This document shows positions 45,418 to 53,659 of a DNA stretch of 62,677 nt, one piece after another. Numbering within the stretch: position 1 is the stretch's first letter; every line of letters starts with the position of its first letter. The notes under the pieces are model-generated. The model did not search any database, was not told the DNA's origin, and saw only the letters and a program-made list of their open reading frames with translations. The position numbers were made by a program, and so were the translations under genes. The DNA comes from Acidulodesulfobacterium sp021802425 (GTDB lineage Bacteria; SZUA-79; Acidulodesulfobacterales; Acidulodesulfobacteraceae), in contig JAJZXJ010000011.1 in the NCBI GenBank assembly GCA_021802425.1, positions 1 through 62,677 of the forward strand, given 5' to 3'.

Positions 45418-46740
45418 ATGGGTAAGTTTTTGAGCGGGCGGTTGGTCAAGCCTGTGTTGTTTTTTATTTTTTTAGTTCTAATTTTAGCTCTTGCGGGTAA
45501 TAATTATTGCTTTGCAAAAGACGCTAAAGCCGAATTGAACGCAAATACCGTTAAAAGCTTGAGGCTTTTTTCGAGGGTTTACACTTTAATAAAAAATAAT
45601 TATATAAAAAAAGAAAGCTCTAAGAAACTTATCTTTGGAGCGATAGAAGGCATGGTATCCACACTGGATCCGCATACTTATTTTCTTACCCCGAGCGAAT
45701 TCAGGCAAATGAAATCGGAAACATCGGGAGAGTTCGTCGGGATCGGCATTAAAATTTCCACCAAAAACCATTATATCGTCGTAATATCTCCTATCGACGG
45801 TTCGCCCGCCGCCAGAGCGGGCATTAAAGCCGGCGATATTATCGAAAAAATTAATAATATCTCAACCTATAATATGAATATTATGAGGGCGGTAGGCCTT
45901 CTGCACGGCAGGGCGGGAACCGCCGTCAGCCTATGGGTAGAACGCAAAGGTTTTAAAAAGCCCAAGGTATTTAAACTTGTCAGGGAGAATATAATATTAA
46001 AAAGCGTGAAATATATGATACTGCCTCATCATATAGCTTATGTCAGGATTTCGAGTTTTCAGGACCATACAAACAGCCAGCTTTTAAAAGCATTGAAAAT
46101 CATAAACTTAAGGGAACACGGGATTAAGGGGCTGATTATCGATTTAAGAAATAACCCCGGAGGTCTTTTAAACCAAGCGGTTAAGGTTTGCAGCGATTTT
46201 ATAAAAAGCGGGGTAATAGTTTATACGAAGGGGAGGATAAAATCTCAGGACGAAAAATATTTTGCCTTAGGAAAGAGGCCGCCTTTTAAATATCCGGTGG
46301 TTGTTCTTGTCAATGCGGGAACCGCCAGCGCCGCCGAAATTACAGCGGGAAGCCTTCAAGCACATAAAAGGGCTATCGTGGTCGGAACGCGGACATTCGG
46401 CAAGGGTTCGGTGCAGACCGTTTATACTCTTCCGGACGGCACGGGCATCGGTCTGACGACGGCCTTTTATTTTTTGCCGAACGGCGTTTCGGTTCAAGAC
46501 ACCGGCGTAATACCAAATTTTGTCATCCACAGTTCAAAGGATTTTATATTTGTAAAACCCCTTCCCAAGTTAAGGGAGGTCGATTTAAGACACCACTTTA
46601 AAAATCCGGAAAGCGGGAAAATAAAAGAAAGGCATAACTATAAGGCGTTTAAGGTATATTATAAAAAAGACGATCAGTTCAGATTTGCTTATGAACTTCT
46701 TAAAAGCTGGAATTCCATTAAAAGTATCGGAGTATATTAG
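45418..46740 (+). CDS. ctpA: C-terminal processing peptidase, S41 family
   Basis: A periplasmic protease of 440 residues. An N-terminal hydrophobic signal or anchor (about 12-34) is followed by a PDZ domain (about 95-180, GIGIKISTKNHYIVV) and the S41 catalytic domain with Ser304 in GTASAAE and Lys329 in FGKGSVQT. CtpA-type proteases trim periplasmic proteins, often peptidoglycan hydrolases and their regulators. It begins 5 bp after the EnvC-like gene and is followed by the divergent deacetylase, a conserved trio. Confidence 0.93.
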   Translation: MGKFLSGRLVKPVLFFIFLVLILALAGNNYCFAKDAKAELNANTVKSLRLFSRVYTLIKNNYIKKESSKKLIFGAIEGMVSTLDPHTYFLTPSEFRQMKSETSGEFVGIGIKISTKNHYIVVISPIDGSPAARAGIKAGDIIEKINNISTYNMNIMRAVGLLHGRAGTAVSLWVERKGFKKPKVFKLVRENIILKSVKYMILPHHIAYVRISSFQDHTNSQLLKALKIINLREHGIKGLIIDLRNNPGGLLNQAVKVCSDFIKSGVIVYTKGRIKSQDEKYFALGKRPPFKYPVVVLVNAGTASAAEITAGSLQAHKRAIVVGTRTFGKGSVQTVYTLPDGTGIGLTTAFYFLPNGVSVQDTGVIPNFVIHSSKDFIFVKPLPKLREVDLRHHFKNPESGKIKERHNYKAFKVYYKKDDQFRFAYELLKSWNSIKSIGVY

Positions 46741-46742
46741 AC

Positions 46743-47996
46743 TTGGCTAAAAATAAAAAAGGCAAAAACGACGGGTTAAAATATAAATTATTTTTTATAT
46801 TGTCCGGTTTTTTTATAATTATCCTTTTTTCCGTTTTTATTTATAAATTTTTCTTTTTAGCGCAATACGGCAAGCCTGCAAAACAATACATCAGCCCTGA
46901 AAAGTTAAGCAGAACGGCTTTAAAGATAGCCCTTTATAAGAAACATCCCGTAAAGAGTTTAACCGGTTTCTTCGAAAAGACATTGAAAGATCTGGACATA
47001 CCCCGCCGCAACATTATAATCCAACATATCGTTTTAAGCGTTAAGGCGCCGGTAAATAGGCAAAACGATTTGAAAGATATAAGCATAGACTTTTCTAAAT
47101 ATAATGTTTTAATATCGGCGGGCCTTGATTTTAATTTAATTAAAAATATTTTTAAAGGAGAGTTTAAAAAATATATAATACCGTCCAAAAGACCCCTCGG
47201 CTATTATTTATACGCCGTAAAACATAACAGCGCGTGTCTTTATTTTTATTATAAATCACGTCTTTTCCTTAAAGCGGTTTTTATAGTAAAAGGGCGGGAT
47301 AACAGCGGGTTTAATTCCGTCAAGCAGTATGTGGATTCTCCTAAAATAGCTCTGGATATAGACGATGTAGGTTATGATACTGCCCCTATAAACAGCTTAA
47401 TTTCATTGCACACCCCGATAACTTTCGCAATTTTTCCTTACGCCCCTTTTTCCAAACAAATAGATTTAACGCTTCATAAAGAGGGATACGAAACCATAAT
47501 GCATACCCCTATGGAGCCGGTTAATACCGCTCTTTTTCCGGGAGACGGGGCGCTGTTTATTACGATGAGTAAAAAAGAGATAAGAAATAAAATTTTAACC
47601 GATATAAGCAGGCTCCCGTTTATCGATGGAGCAAATAATCATGAGGGTTCTTTGTTCACATCCGATAAGGAAAAAATCTGCGATTCGATATCGGTTTTCA
47701 AAAAACGGGGTTTATTTTTTATGGACAGCTTGACCGATTCCAATAGTTTTGCATACAGGTGCGCGTTAAAGAAAGGACTTCCTTCCGCGCAGAGGGATGT
47801 ATTTATCGACGATAAGCCGTCGGTCAGGTATATAAAAAATCAAATTAAGGATGCCGCGTCTTTAGCCAATATATTCAAGAGGGTTATAGTTATAGGCCAC
47901 CCGAGACAAGACACGGTGGCGGCTTTAATGAAAGAGATTCCGGAGCTTAAGAAAGAAGGGTATTTTTTTGTTCCGCTATGCGAATTTTTAAGATAA
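46743..47996 (+). CDS. Divergent polysaccharide deacetylase family protein (YibQ/DUF610 type)
   Basis: A 417-residue protein with an N-terminal membrane anchor (about residues 15-40), a lysine-rich linker and a divergent NodB-fold domain from about residue 200. Landmarks are LDIDDVGYD, TFAIFPYAPFS, HTPMEP, GANNHEGS, FFMDSLTDS and VIGHPR, all typical of this family. Members probably act on peptidoglycan or other periplasmic glycans; activity is not well established. A TTG start is used, 2 bp after ctpA. Confidence 0.88.
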   Translation: MAKNKKGKNDGLKYKLFFILSGFFIIILFSVFIYKFFFLAQYGKPAKQYISPEKLSRTALKIALYKKHPVKSLTGFFEKTLKDLDIPRRNIIIQHIVLSVKAPVNRQNDLKDISIDFSKYNVLISAGLDFNLIKNIFKGEFKKYIIPSKRPLGYYLYAVKHNSACLYFYYKSRLFLKAVFIVKGRDNSGFNSVKQYVDSPKIALDIDDVGYDTAPINSLISLHTPITFAIFPYAPFSKQIDLTLHKEGYETIMHTPMEPVNTALFPGDGALFITMSKKEIRNKILTDISRLPFIDGANNHEGSLFTSDKEKICDSISVFKKRGLFFMDSLTDSNSFAYRCALKKGLPSAQRDVFIDDKPSVRYIKNQIKDAASLANIFKRVIVIGHPRQDTVAALMKEIPELKKEGYFFVPLCEFLR

Positions 47997-48016
47997 AATG
48001 AATAAATAGTCTTTAT

Positions 48017-48865
48017 ATGAAAAATTTTAAAGAAAAGGTCATAATCGCATTAGATTATAATAATCTGGACGCCGCACGGGGCATACTGGAAAGACTTAAG
48101 GGGGAAGCCTATTTTTATAAGATAGGACCTGTGCTTTTTACCTCCTGCGGCATTCAAAGTATTGAGCTAGTGAGAGATTACGGGTGCAAGATATTTTTAG
48201 ATCTTAAATTTCACGATATCCCGAACACCGTTTATAATGCCGTTAAATCTGCAGGGGAGTTAGGTGTCGATATAATAAATGTCCACGCCTCCGGAGGCGT
48301 GGACATGATGAAATCGGCAAAAAAAGGAGGAATAGAGGCGGCAAAGAAAACGGGTAAAAATATCGATGTTATTGCCGTAACAATTCTTACCAGTTTAGCG
48401 CAGGAGGATTTGCGGGATATTTTTTACTATCGGGGGCATGGCGTTAATTCCGAAAATCCAAAATCAGGTAATGCGGGTAATGTCGGGAGTTTAGTTTTAC
48501 ATCTGGCGGAATTAGCCAAAATTTCCGGTCTTGACGGGGTTGTGTGTTCGGGATACGAATCCCTTGAAATAAAAAAGGTTTTAGGCGATAACTTTAAGAC
48601 GATTGTCCCGGGAATCAGGCTGGCAGGGGGCGGTTATGCAGCGGAAGTTCAGCGGGACGCCGGAGCCGCCATTGCCCCAAAAGGAGAAAATATCAAAGGC
48701 GCTGCTTGGATAGACGACCAGAAAAGAGTGATGACCCCTTCCATGGCATTTAATTCTAAAGCGGACTATATTGTCGTAGGAAGGGAGATTACAGCCTCTA
48801 ATGATCCATTAACGGCTTTAAAGGCAATTTATAACGATATCGAAAGATTTGCCGAAAGAACATAA
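48017..48865 (+). CDS. pyrF: Orotidine 5'-phosphate decarboxylase
   Basis: It decarboxylates OMP to UMP. The catalytic DLKFHD segment has Asp62, Lys64 and Asp67, and PGIRLAGG closes the phosphate site. Length 282 is longer than the usual 230-245, with an extra segment near residues 138-155 (YYRGHGVNSENPKSGN). Codons 89-96 form part of a perfect 28-bp palindrome, described separately. rlmB follows after 47 bp. Confidence 0.94.
   Translation: MKNFKEKVIIALDYNNLDAARGILERLKGEAYFYKIGPVLFTSCGIQSIELVRDYGCKIFLDLKFHDIPNTVYNAVKSAGELGVDIINVHASGGVDMMKSAKKGGIEAAKKTGKNIDVIAVTILTSLAQEDLRDIFYYRGHGVNSENPKSGNAGNVGSLVLHLAELAKISGLDGVVCSGYESLEIKKVLGDNFKTIVPGIRLAGGGYAAEVQRDAGAAIAPKGENIKGAAWIDDQKRVMTPSMAFNSKADYIVVGREITASNDPLTALKAIYNDIERFAERT
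48279..48306. repeat. Perfect 28-bp GC-rich palindrome inside pyrF
   Basis: GTCCACGCCTCC (48281-48292) meets its exact reverse complement GGAGGCGTGGAC (48293-48304) with no spacer, and AT flanks extend it to 48279-48306. It encodes the conserved VHASGGVD segment of PyrF entirely with C/G-ending codons except one, in an AT-rich genome. Confidence 0.9.
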
Positions 48866-48868
48866 ATT

Positions 48869-48883
48869 CCCCCTCTATGGGGG
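48869..48883. repeat. Short CCCCC-TCTAT-GGGGG hairpin before rlmB
   Basis: CCCCC (48869-48873) pairs with GGGGG (48879-48883), extended by T-A and T-G. With the following GGAGG stretch it resembles dispersed TCCCCCTTTATAAGGGGGAGG-type repeats of Deltaproteobacteria, and it lies between pyrF and rlmB. Confidence 0.4.
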
Positions 48884-48912
48884 AGGTTTAGGGCGTGGAG
48901 GGAGGTAAACCT

Positions 48913-49662
48913 GTGCAATTGACTATATACGGGACAAATACCATTAAAGAAGCGGTTCTTTCAGGCAAACTGCGAAAAACTGTTTATGCAAGCGAGAAAA
49001 AGTGGAAAAACGGCCTTATCGATAAGGATCTTTTAAAATTAATTAAAGCAAAAAGCCTTAAAATCGAAATAAAAAATGACAATATTTTTATAAAAGAGTT
49101 TGGCAAAGAGGCCTTTATAAAAGGTATAGCGGCAACCGTAGAATATAATGAAAAGCAGTACGAAGAGTTATTCGAGAGCAAAGACAGGCGGCCGCCGTTC
49201 TATTTGATTTTAGATGAAATAACGGATCCGCAAAATTTAGGCTCTATTATCAGAACGGCTAATTGTTCAGGCATCTCGGGGATTATAGTGCCGAAGTCAA
49301 ACTCTATTTTTATAACTTCTTCCGTTGCGAATGTTTCGCAAGGGGCGCTATTTTATGTCGATCTCGTCAGGGTTACCAATATTGCCAGGGTTATAGACGA
49401 CTTGAAAAAGCGGGGCGTTTGGGTTATAGGGCTGTCTGCAGATTCCGAAGACGACATTTATTCAATGGATTATAATATTCCGCTGGCTGTTGTTATCGGC
49501 TCCGAGGGTAAGGGTTTAAGAAGGCTTACAATTTCAAAATGCGAAAGTATTTTAAAGATACCTATGGTCGGAAATGTAAACTCTTTAAATGCAGGGATTA
49601 GTTTTGCCGTTATGGCGTATGAAGTGCTAAGGCAGAGAACATATAATAAAAAAACGGATTAA
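48913..49662 (+). CDS. rlmB: 23S rRNA (guanosine-2'-O-)-methyltransferase RlmB (SpoU/TrmH family)
   Basis: It methylates the 2'-O of a guanosine in 23S rRNA (G2251 in E. coli). The N-terminal substrate-binding domain opens with LTIYGTNTIKEAV. The SPOUT domain has the knot motifs LDEITDPQNLGSIIRTA, VIGSEGKGLRRL and MVGNVNSLNAGISFAV. GTG 48913 is chosen over GTG 48895 because GGAGGGAGGT at 48897-48906 is then a well-spaced ribosome binding site and the family start fits. The related tRNA methyltransferase TrmH is a weaker alternative. Confidence 0.9.
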   Translation: MQLTIYGTNTIKEAVLSGKLRKTVYASEKKWKNGLIDKDLLKLIKAKSLKIEIKNDNIFIKEFGKEAFIKGIAATVEYNEKQYEELFESKDRRPPFYLILDEITDPQNLGSIIRTANCSGISGIIVPKSNSIFITSSVANVSQGALFYVDLVRVTNIARVIDDLKKRGVWVIGLSADSEDDIYSMDYNIPLAVVIGSEGKGLRRLTISKCESILKIPMVGNVNSLNAGISFAVMAYEVLRQRTYNKKTD

Positions 49663-49671
49663 AAAATAAAC

Positions 49672-49700
49672 TTGACATTATTTATTTAGTGTTATATTCT
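49672..49700 (+). promoter_or_regulatory. Promoter of the cold shock gene
   Basis: TTGACA (49672-49677), a 17-bp spacer and TATTCT (49695-49700). It gives a 5' leader of about 90 nt before the ATG at 49800, as expected for csp genes. Confidence 0.6.
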
Positions 49701-49752
49701 TTATATTGACTTGTTTATCTATTTGTTTGGATGAAGGTCTAATTTTAACATT

Positions 49753-49777
49753 TGACGGCTATTTTTATTAGTCGTTA
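49753..49777 (+). promoter_or_regulatory. Hairpin in the cold shock mRNA leader
   Basis: TGACGGCTA (49753-49761) pairs with TAGTCGTTA (49769-49777), two of the nine pairs being G-T, with a 7-nt U-rich loop. It ends just before AAAGGAGTAAGGAG, so it may affect access to the ribosome binding site in a temperature-dependent way. This is inference from position. Confidence 0.45.
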
Positions 49778-49799
49778 AAGGAGTAAGGAGAAGTAGAGT

Positions 49800-50003
49800 A
49801 TGAGGTACCAAGGGAAAGTGAAATGGTTTAACGACAGCAAAGGTTTTGGATTTATTGAACAAGAAAACGGACAGGATGTTTTCGTTCATTATTCTGCGAT
49901 TACGCAGGACGGCTTTAAAACCTTAACAGAGGGACAAAAAGTAGAGTTTGAAATCACCAATGGCGCAAAGGGTCCACAAGCTATCAATGTAACAAAGGCT
50001 TAA
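49800..50003 (+). CDS. Cold shock protein (CspA family)
   Basis: A 67-residue single-strand nucleic acid chaperone with the OB fold. RNP1 is KGFGFI (residues 19-24) and RNP2 is VFVHY (31-35). It has a consensus promoter, a long structured leader, a strong ribosome binding site and a 3' terminator, so it should be a highly expressed single gene. Confidence 0.95.
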   Translation: MRYQGKVKWFNDSKGFGFIEQENGQDVFVHYSAITQDGFKTLTEGQKVEFEITNGAKGPQAINVTKA

Positions 50004-50162
50004 TCTTTGCATATGAATTAAGCGGTGTATGTTCTACTTGCATTCATAATTTGATTCGTTCACTATCCTGTATGGAAAAGTGGTGCTAAGAAATAAAGAA
50101 TAAAGTAATAGCAAGCAATTAAAAATATACCGTTTTAAGGTTCGGCCAGTTTAAAATCATTT
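50004..50162 (+). other. Untranslated region after csp
   Basis: About 160 bp between the csp stop and the terminator stem at 50163. No open frame of useful length and no match I recognise to 6S, SRP, tmRNA or RNase P RNA. TATGAAT and ATTCATA near 50015 and 50040 could form a 7-bp stem. It is either a long 3' untranslated region or an unannotated small RNA. Confidence 0.35.
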
Positions 50163-50198
50163 ACCCCAGTAAATAAATTTAATTTATTGGGGTTTTTT
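50163..50198 (+). terminator. Rho-independent terminator after csp
   Basis: ACCCCAGTAAAT (50163-50174) pairs with ATTTATTGGGGT (50182-50193), with one G-T pair and a 7-nt loop, and a run of six T follows at 50193-50198. This is the clearest intrinsic terminator in the window. Confidence 0.85.
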
Positions 50199-50224
50199 AT
50201 TGTTTATAACAATAAAAATAAGTG

Positions 50225-50233
50225 TGTTATAAT
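50225..50233 (+). promoter_or_regulatory. Extended -10 promoter of typA
   Basis: TGTTATAAT (50225-50233): a TATAAT hexamer with an upstream TG. The -35 region is weak. It lies about 65 bp before the TTG start at 50300, after the csp terminator. Confidence 0.5.
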
Positions 50234-50299
50234 AATACGATTAATATATATACATTATTCATTTTAGCGATGGATAATATTTGTTTGGAGGCAGAATAA

Positions 50300-52141
50300 T
50301 TGAATTATCAGGAAAAAATTAGAAACATTGCGGTTGTTGCCCATGTTGACCACGGCAAAACCACATTAATAGACAAAATGCTTAAAGAAAGCGTAAGCAA
50401 AAGAGACTTCGAGGCTTTGCCCGAAAGGGCAATGGATAGCGATGATCTCGAAAAAGAACGCGGAATAACCATTTTGTCAAAATGCACAGGTATAAAATTT
50501 AAGGATTATAGAATTAATATCGTCGATACGCCGGGGCACGGGGATTTTGGAAGCGAGGTAGAAAGGGTGCTTGCCATGGTTGACGGTGTTTTACTTTTGG
50601 TTGACGCCTTTGACGGACCTATGCCGCAGACCAGATTTATTTTAAAAAAATGTTTAGAGTATAATCTGAAAGTTGTTCTTGTAATAAATAAAATAGACAG
50701 ACCGGGGGCAAGACCCAAAGAGGTTCTCGAAATGGTTTACGATTTATTTCTCGAGTTGGGCGGCGAAAACATCAATTTGAATTTTCCGGTTATATATTCC
50801 TCGGCAAAAGAAGGCTATGCAATAAAAGACCTGGACATCCTCCCTGAAGATAGGTACAAAGACAGACTTAATCCGCTTTTTGAGGCAATTGTAGATTTTA
50901 TACCGCACCCCCCTATTCTGAATAATCCTAATCTCGAATTTTTGGTTACAAGCATAGGTCATGACGATTTTCTTGGCGCAACCGCCATCGGTATTGTTAA
51001 ATCAGGGAAACTTAAGGTTATGGATCAGGTATATTTATATAATATTAAGGACGAGCTGGTTAAAGCGAGGCCGACAAAGATATTTTTATTTGACGGGCTC
51101 AAAAAACAAGAAACGAGCGAAATAAACGAAGGCGATATTGCCTTAGTAGCAGGTCTTACAGGCGTCGGCGCCGGGGATTATATAGTAAAAGATAAGCCTG
51201 TATCCCCGCTGCAAAGAATAAAAATAGACGAGCCCGTTATTCTTGTTAATTTTATAGTTAATAAAAGCCCTTTTTCCGGAAGGGAGGGGAAACTTGTAAC
51301 AACAAGGCAGTTAAGGGAAAGGCTTTATAAAGAGGTGCTGAATAATGTCGGGCTTAAGGTTTCCGACACGGGCGACGAAACGGTATTCGATGTTTACGGC
51401 AGAGGGCTTTTACATTTATCCATTTTAATCGAAAAGATGAGGCGGGAAGGATTTGAATTTGCGCTGTCCAAGCCAAGGGGCGTTATAAAGGAGATTAACG
51501 GCAAAAAGATGGAGCCTTACGAACTTTTATATATAACCGTTAAAGACGAATTCACAGGGGCGATTTTAGAAAGGCTTTCGTCCATGAAGGGCAACCTTAT
51601 AGATATGACTAAAGACGATAAAGGAAATACCTATCTTGAGTTCGTTATACCTTCAAGGAGCATAATGGGGTTTCATAATGAATTCTTGACGCTTACCAAG
51701 GGTACGGGGACAATGAACCATAACTTTTATAAATTTGACGAATATGCCTTCGATATTTCCCCAAGAAAAAACGGCGTAATGATATCTATGGAAAACGGTG
51801 AGGCTAATTCATACGGTTTATTTAATCTACAGGATAGAGGCAGTCTTTTTGCGAGCCCTCAGGATGAGGTTTATGAAGGGATGGTAATAGGAATTCATTC
51901 GAAGCCGGGGGATATAACGGTTAATCCTTGCAAAAGAAAGCAGCTTACCAACATGAGGTCAAAGGCTTCCGATGAAATGATTACATTAACCCCGCCCATA
52001 AAACTTACTATAGAATATGCGCTTGAATTTATCGAAGATGATGAGCTTGTCGAATTTACCCCGAAATCTATCCGCTTACGAAAAAAACTACTGTCCGAAA
52101 GCGACCGTAAAAAAGAATCGAGGGGACTCCTTAAAGTATAA
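50300..52141 (+). CDS. typA: Ribosome-associated GTPase TypA/BipA
   Basis: A translational GTPase needed for 50S assembly and growth under stress. G1 is AHVDHGKTT (residues 14-22), switch II is DTPGHGDF and G4 is NKIDRPGARP. EF-G-like domains III and V and the BipA-specific C-terminal domain follow. Length 613 is normal. TTG is the start, with TTTGGAGG upstream. Confidence 0.96.
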   Translation: MNYQEKIRNIAVVAHVDHGKTTLIDKMLKESVSKRDFEALPERAMDSDDLEKERGITILSKCTGIKFKDYRINIVDTPGHGDFGSEVERVLAMVDGVLLLVDAFDGPMPQTRFILKKCLEYNLKVVLVINKIDRPGARPKEVLEMVYDLFLELGGENINLNFPVIYSSAKEGYAIKDLDILPEDRYKDRLNPLFEAIVDFIPHPPILNNPNLEFLVTSIGHDDFLGATAIGIVKSGKLKVMDQVYLYNIKDELVKARPTKIFLFDGLKKQETSEINEGDIALVAGLTGVGAGDYIVKDKPVSPLQRIKIDEPVILVNFIVNKSPFSGREGKLVTTRQLRERLYKEVLNNVGLKVSDTGDETVFDVYGRGLLHLSILIEKMRREGFEFALSKPRGVIKEINGKKMEPYELLYITVKDEFTGAILERLSSMKGNLIDMTKDDKGNTYLEFVIPSRSIMGFHNEFLTLTKGTGTMNHNFYKFDEYAFDISPRKNGVMISMENGEANSYGLFNLQDRGSLFASPQDEVYEGMVIGIHSKPGDITVNPCKRKQLTNMRSKASDEMITLTPPIKLTIEYALEFIEDDELVEFTPKSIRLRKKLLSESDRKKESRGLLKV

Positions 52142-52171
52142 AGCGTAAAAAGGAGAGAAGGTGCTTTTAAA

Positions 52172-52993
52172 ATGAGAGTTAAAATTTGCGCGGTGCAGAT
52201 GTCTTCCTCGGCAGATAAGAATACATCGCTTAAAAAGGCAATAGATTTTTTATCTATGGCTTCAAAAAATAAAGCTAATATCGTCTGTTTTCCGGAGCTT
52301 TTTGCGACCAATTGGTTTCCGCAGGATATGGAAATAAATAAAATAGATGAAAATTTTAAATTGGCAGAGGATATCAGCGGAACGACTTTAGAGTTATTAA
52401 AGAAACAGGCAAAAAGTTTTGATATGATTATTGTTGCCCCATTTTTTGAAAAAAGGGGCGGCAATTATTATAACAGCACAGCCGTCATAAGTGAAAATGG
52501 CGAGGTTTTAGGGGTTTACAGCAAGATTCATCTCCCCAATGTCGAATATTATTATGAAAAGTCATATTTTTCCAACGGGAAAGATATTCCTGTTTTTAAT
52601 ACCAAGTTTGGAACAATCGGCGTTCAGATGTGCTGGGATAATTTTTATCCCGAAGTTTCGCGAATTTTAGCCATTAAAGGAGCAGAGATTATTTTTGCCC
52701 CTACCGCCTCTGCTTTTAACACTAACAACAAATGGTTTTTATCCATTTCTGCAAACGCTTTTGTTAACGGGGTTTATATATTAAGAGTCAACAGGGTGGG
52801 CAGAGATAAAGCGCTCGATTTTTATGGAAAATCGTTTTGCGTTTCTCCCGACGGAACTATTCTCGATGATTTTGCCGGACTTAATGAATGCGCCGTTATT
52901 TACAATATCGAAACAAAAGAGGTAGAAAGAGCCAGAAAGAATTGGCCTTTTATTAAGAATCGTTTTAAAGAAGCATATAAAGATATTATATAA
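52172..52993 (+). CDS. Carbon-nitrogen hydrolase (nitrilase superfamily)
   Basis: A 273-residue amidase of the nitrilase superfamily. The catalytic triad is Glu42 (FPELF), Lys118 (YSKIHLP) and Cys154 (QMCWDNFYPE). The sequence around Cys and the YSKIHLPNVEYYYEKSYF run resemble N-carbamoylputrescine amidase-type members more than omega-amidase. The substrate is uncertain. It lies 30 bp after typA and 9 bp before a RimI-like gene; neither neighbour suggests a substrate. Confidence 0.88.
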   Translation: MRVKICAVQMSSSADKNTSLKKAIDFLSMASKNKANIVCFPELFATNWFPQDMEINKIDENFKLAEDISGTTLELLKKQAKSFDMIIVAPFFEKRGGNYYNSTAVISENGEVLGVYSKIHLPNVEYYYEKSYFSNGKDIPVFNTKFGTIGVQMCWDNFYPEVSRILAIKGAEIIFAPTASAFNTNNKWFLSISANAFVNGVYILRVNRVGRDKALDFYGKSFCVSPDGTILDDFAGLNECAVIYNIETKEVERARKNWPFIKNRFKEAYKDII

Positions 52994-53002
52994 TTTTCTA
53001 TA

Positions 53003-53659
53003 ATGTTGGAAGATATGCAATTAAACTGCGTAAATCTTAAAGATATTATTAACCCTGCCCCGCCTTTAAGCGAAGGTTTTGACAAAAACGAAGAACAAAA
53101 TAAAGCCGGTTTAAACCGGACTGCCGAAACAACGCCGGATTCACAGCCTATACTGGATTACGCTATTAAAGAGATGTTTAATATACATATGCAGGCTTCT
53201 CAAACAATATGGGACAAAAAGATGTTTGACGACGAGTTTAAAAGGCAGGGATCCGGCTTTATCGTCTGTTACACAAACGACGAATATAAAAAATCGGATA
53301 AAATCGTTAGCAAAGCTTTTATCCACACCGGAAATATGAAGGACGATATAAAACTTGGCCTAAAATCCAAAATTATCGCGTTCTTTATTTTTTATACCGT
53401 ATTGGACGAAATGCATATACTCGATATAACGGTTGCTAAAAATGAACAATCGAAAGGAATCGGAACATTTATACTGGATTATATCCTGAGAAAATATATA
53501 AATTTGGGCGTAAAATATTTTTATCTGGAGGTAAGGGTGTCGAATGACAGGGCGATAAATCTTTATAAAAAATTCGGCTTTAAAATATTTATGTTAAGAA
53601 AAGGTTATTATGACGACAACAAAGAGGACGCTTTATGTATGGTAAAGGAGGCCGTTTAA
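53003..53659 (+). CDS. RimI-like GNAT N-acetyltransferase
   Basis: A 218-residue protein whose C-terminal 150 residues form a GNAT domain of the RimI type (ribosomal protein S18 N-terminal acetyltransferase). ITVAKNEQSKGIGTFIL is the acetyl-CoA loop, and LEVRVSNDRAINLYKKFGF and RKGYYDDNKEDALCM are RimI hallmarks. The first 50 residues are an unusual, probably disordered extension. The last 25 bp overlap the PyrK-PyrD fusion. The substrate may be S18 or other N-termini. Confidence 0.82.
   Translation: MLEDMQLNCVNLKDIINPAPPLSEGFDKNEEQNKAGLNRTAETTPDSQPILDYAIKEMFNIHMQASQTIWDKKMFDDEFKRQGSGFIVCYTNDEYKKSDKIVSKAFIHTGNMKDDIKLGLKSKIIAFFIFYTVLDEMHILDITVAKNEQSKGIGTFILDYILRKYINLGVKYFYLEVRVSNDRAINLYKKFGFKIFMLRKGYYDDNKEDALCMVKEAV

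Noticed and set aside
45400..45420. Frameshift that might hide a LytM domain after the EnvC-like gene
   Set aside because: The ctpA gene starts 5 bp after the stop and its signal/anchor and PDZ order are complete, so no space remains for a lost domain in any frame.
53000..53160. First 50 residues of the RimI-like protein as a separate gene
   Set aside because: The segment is in frame with the GNAT domain and has no stop or internal ribosome binding site that would make it separate; it is probably a disordered extension or an over-long start.
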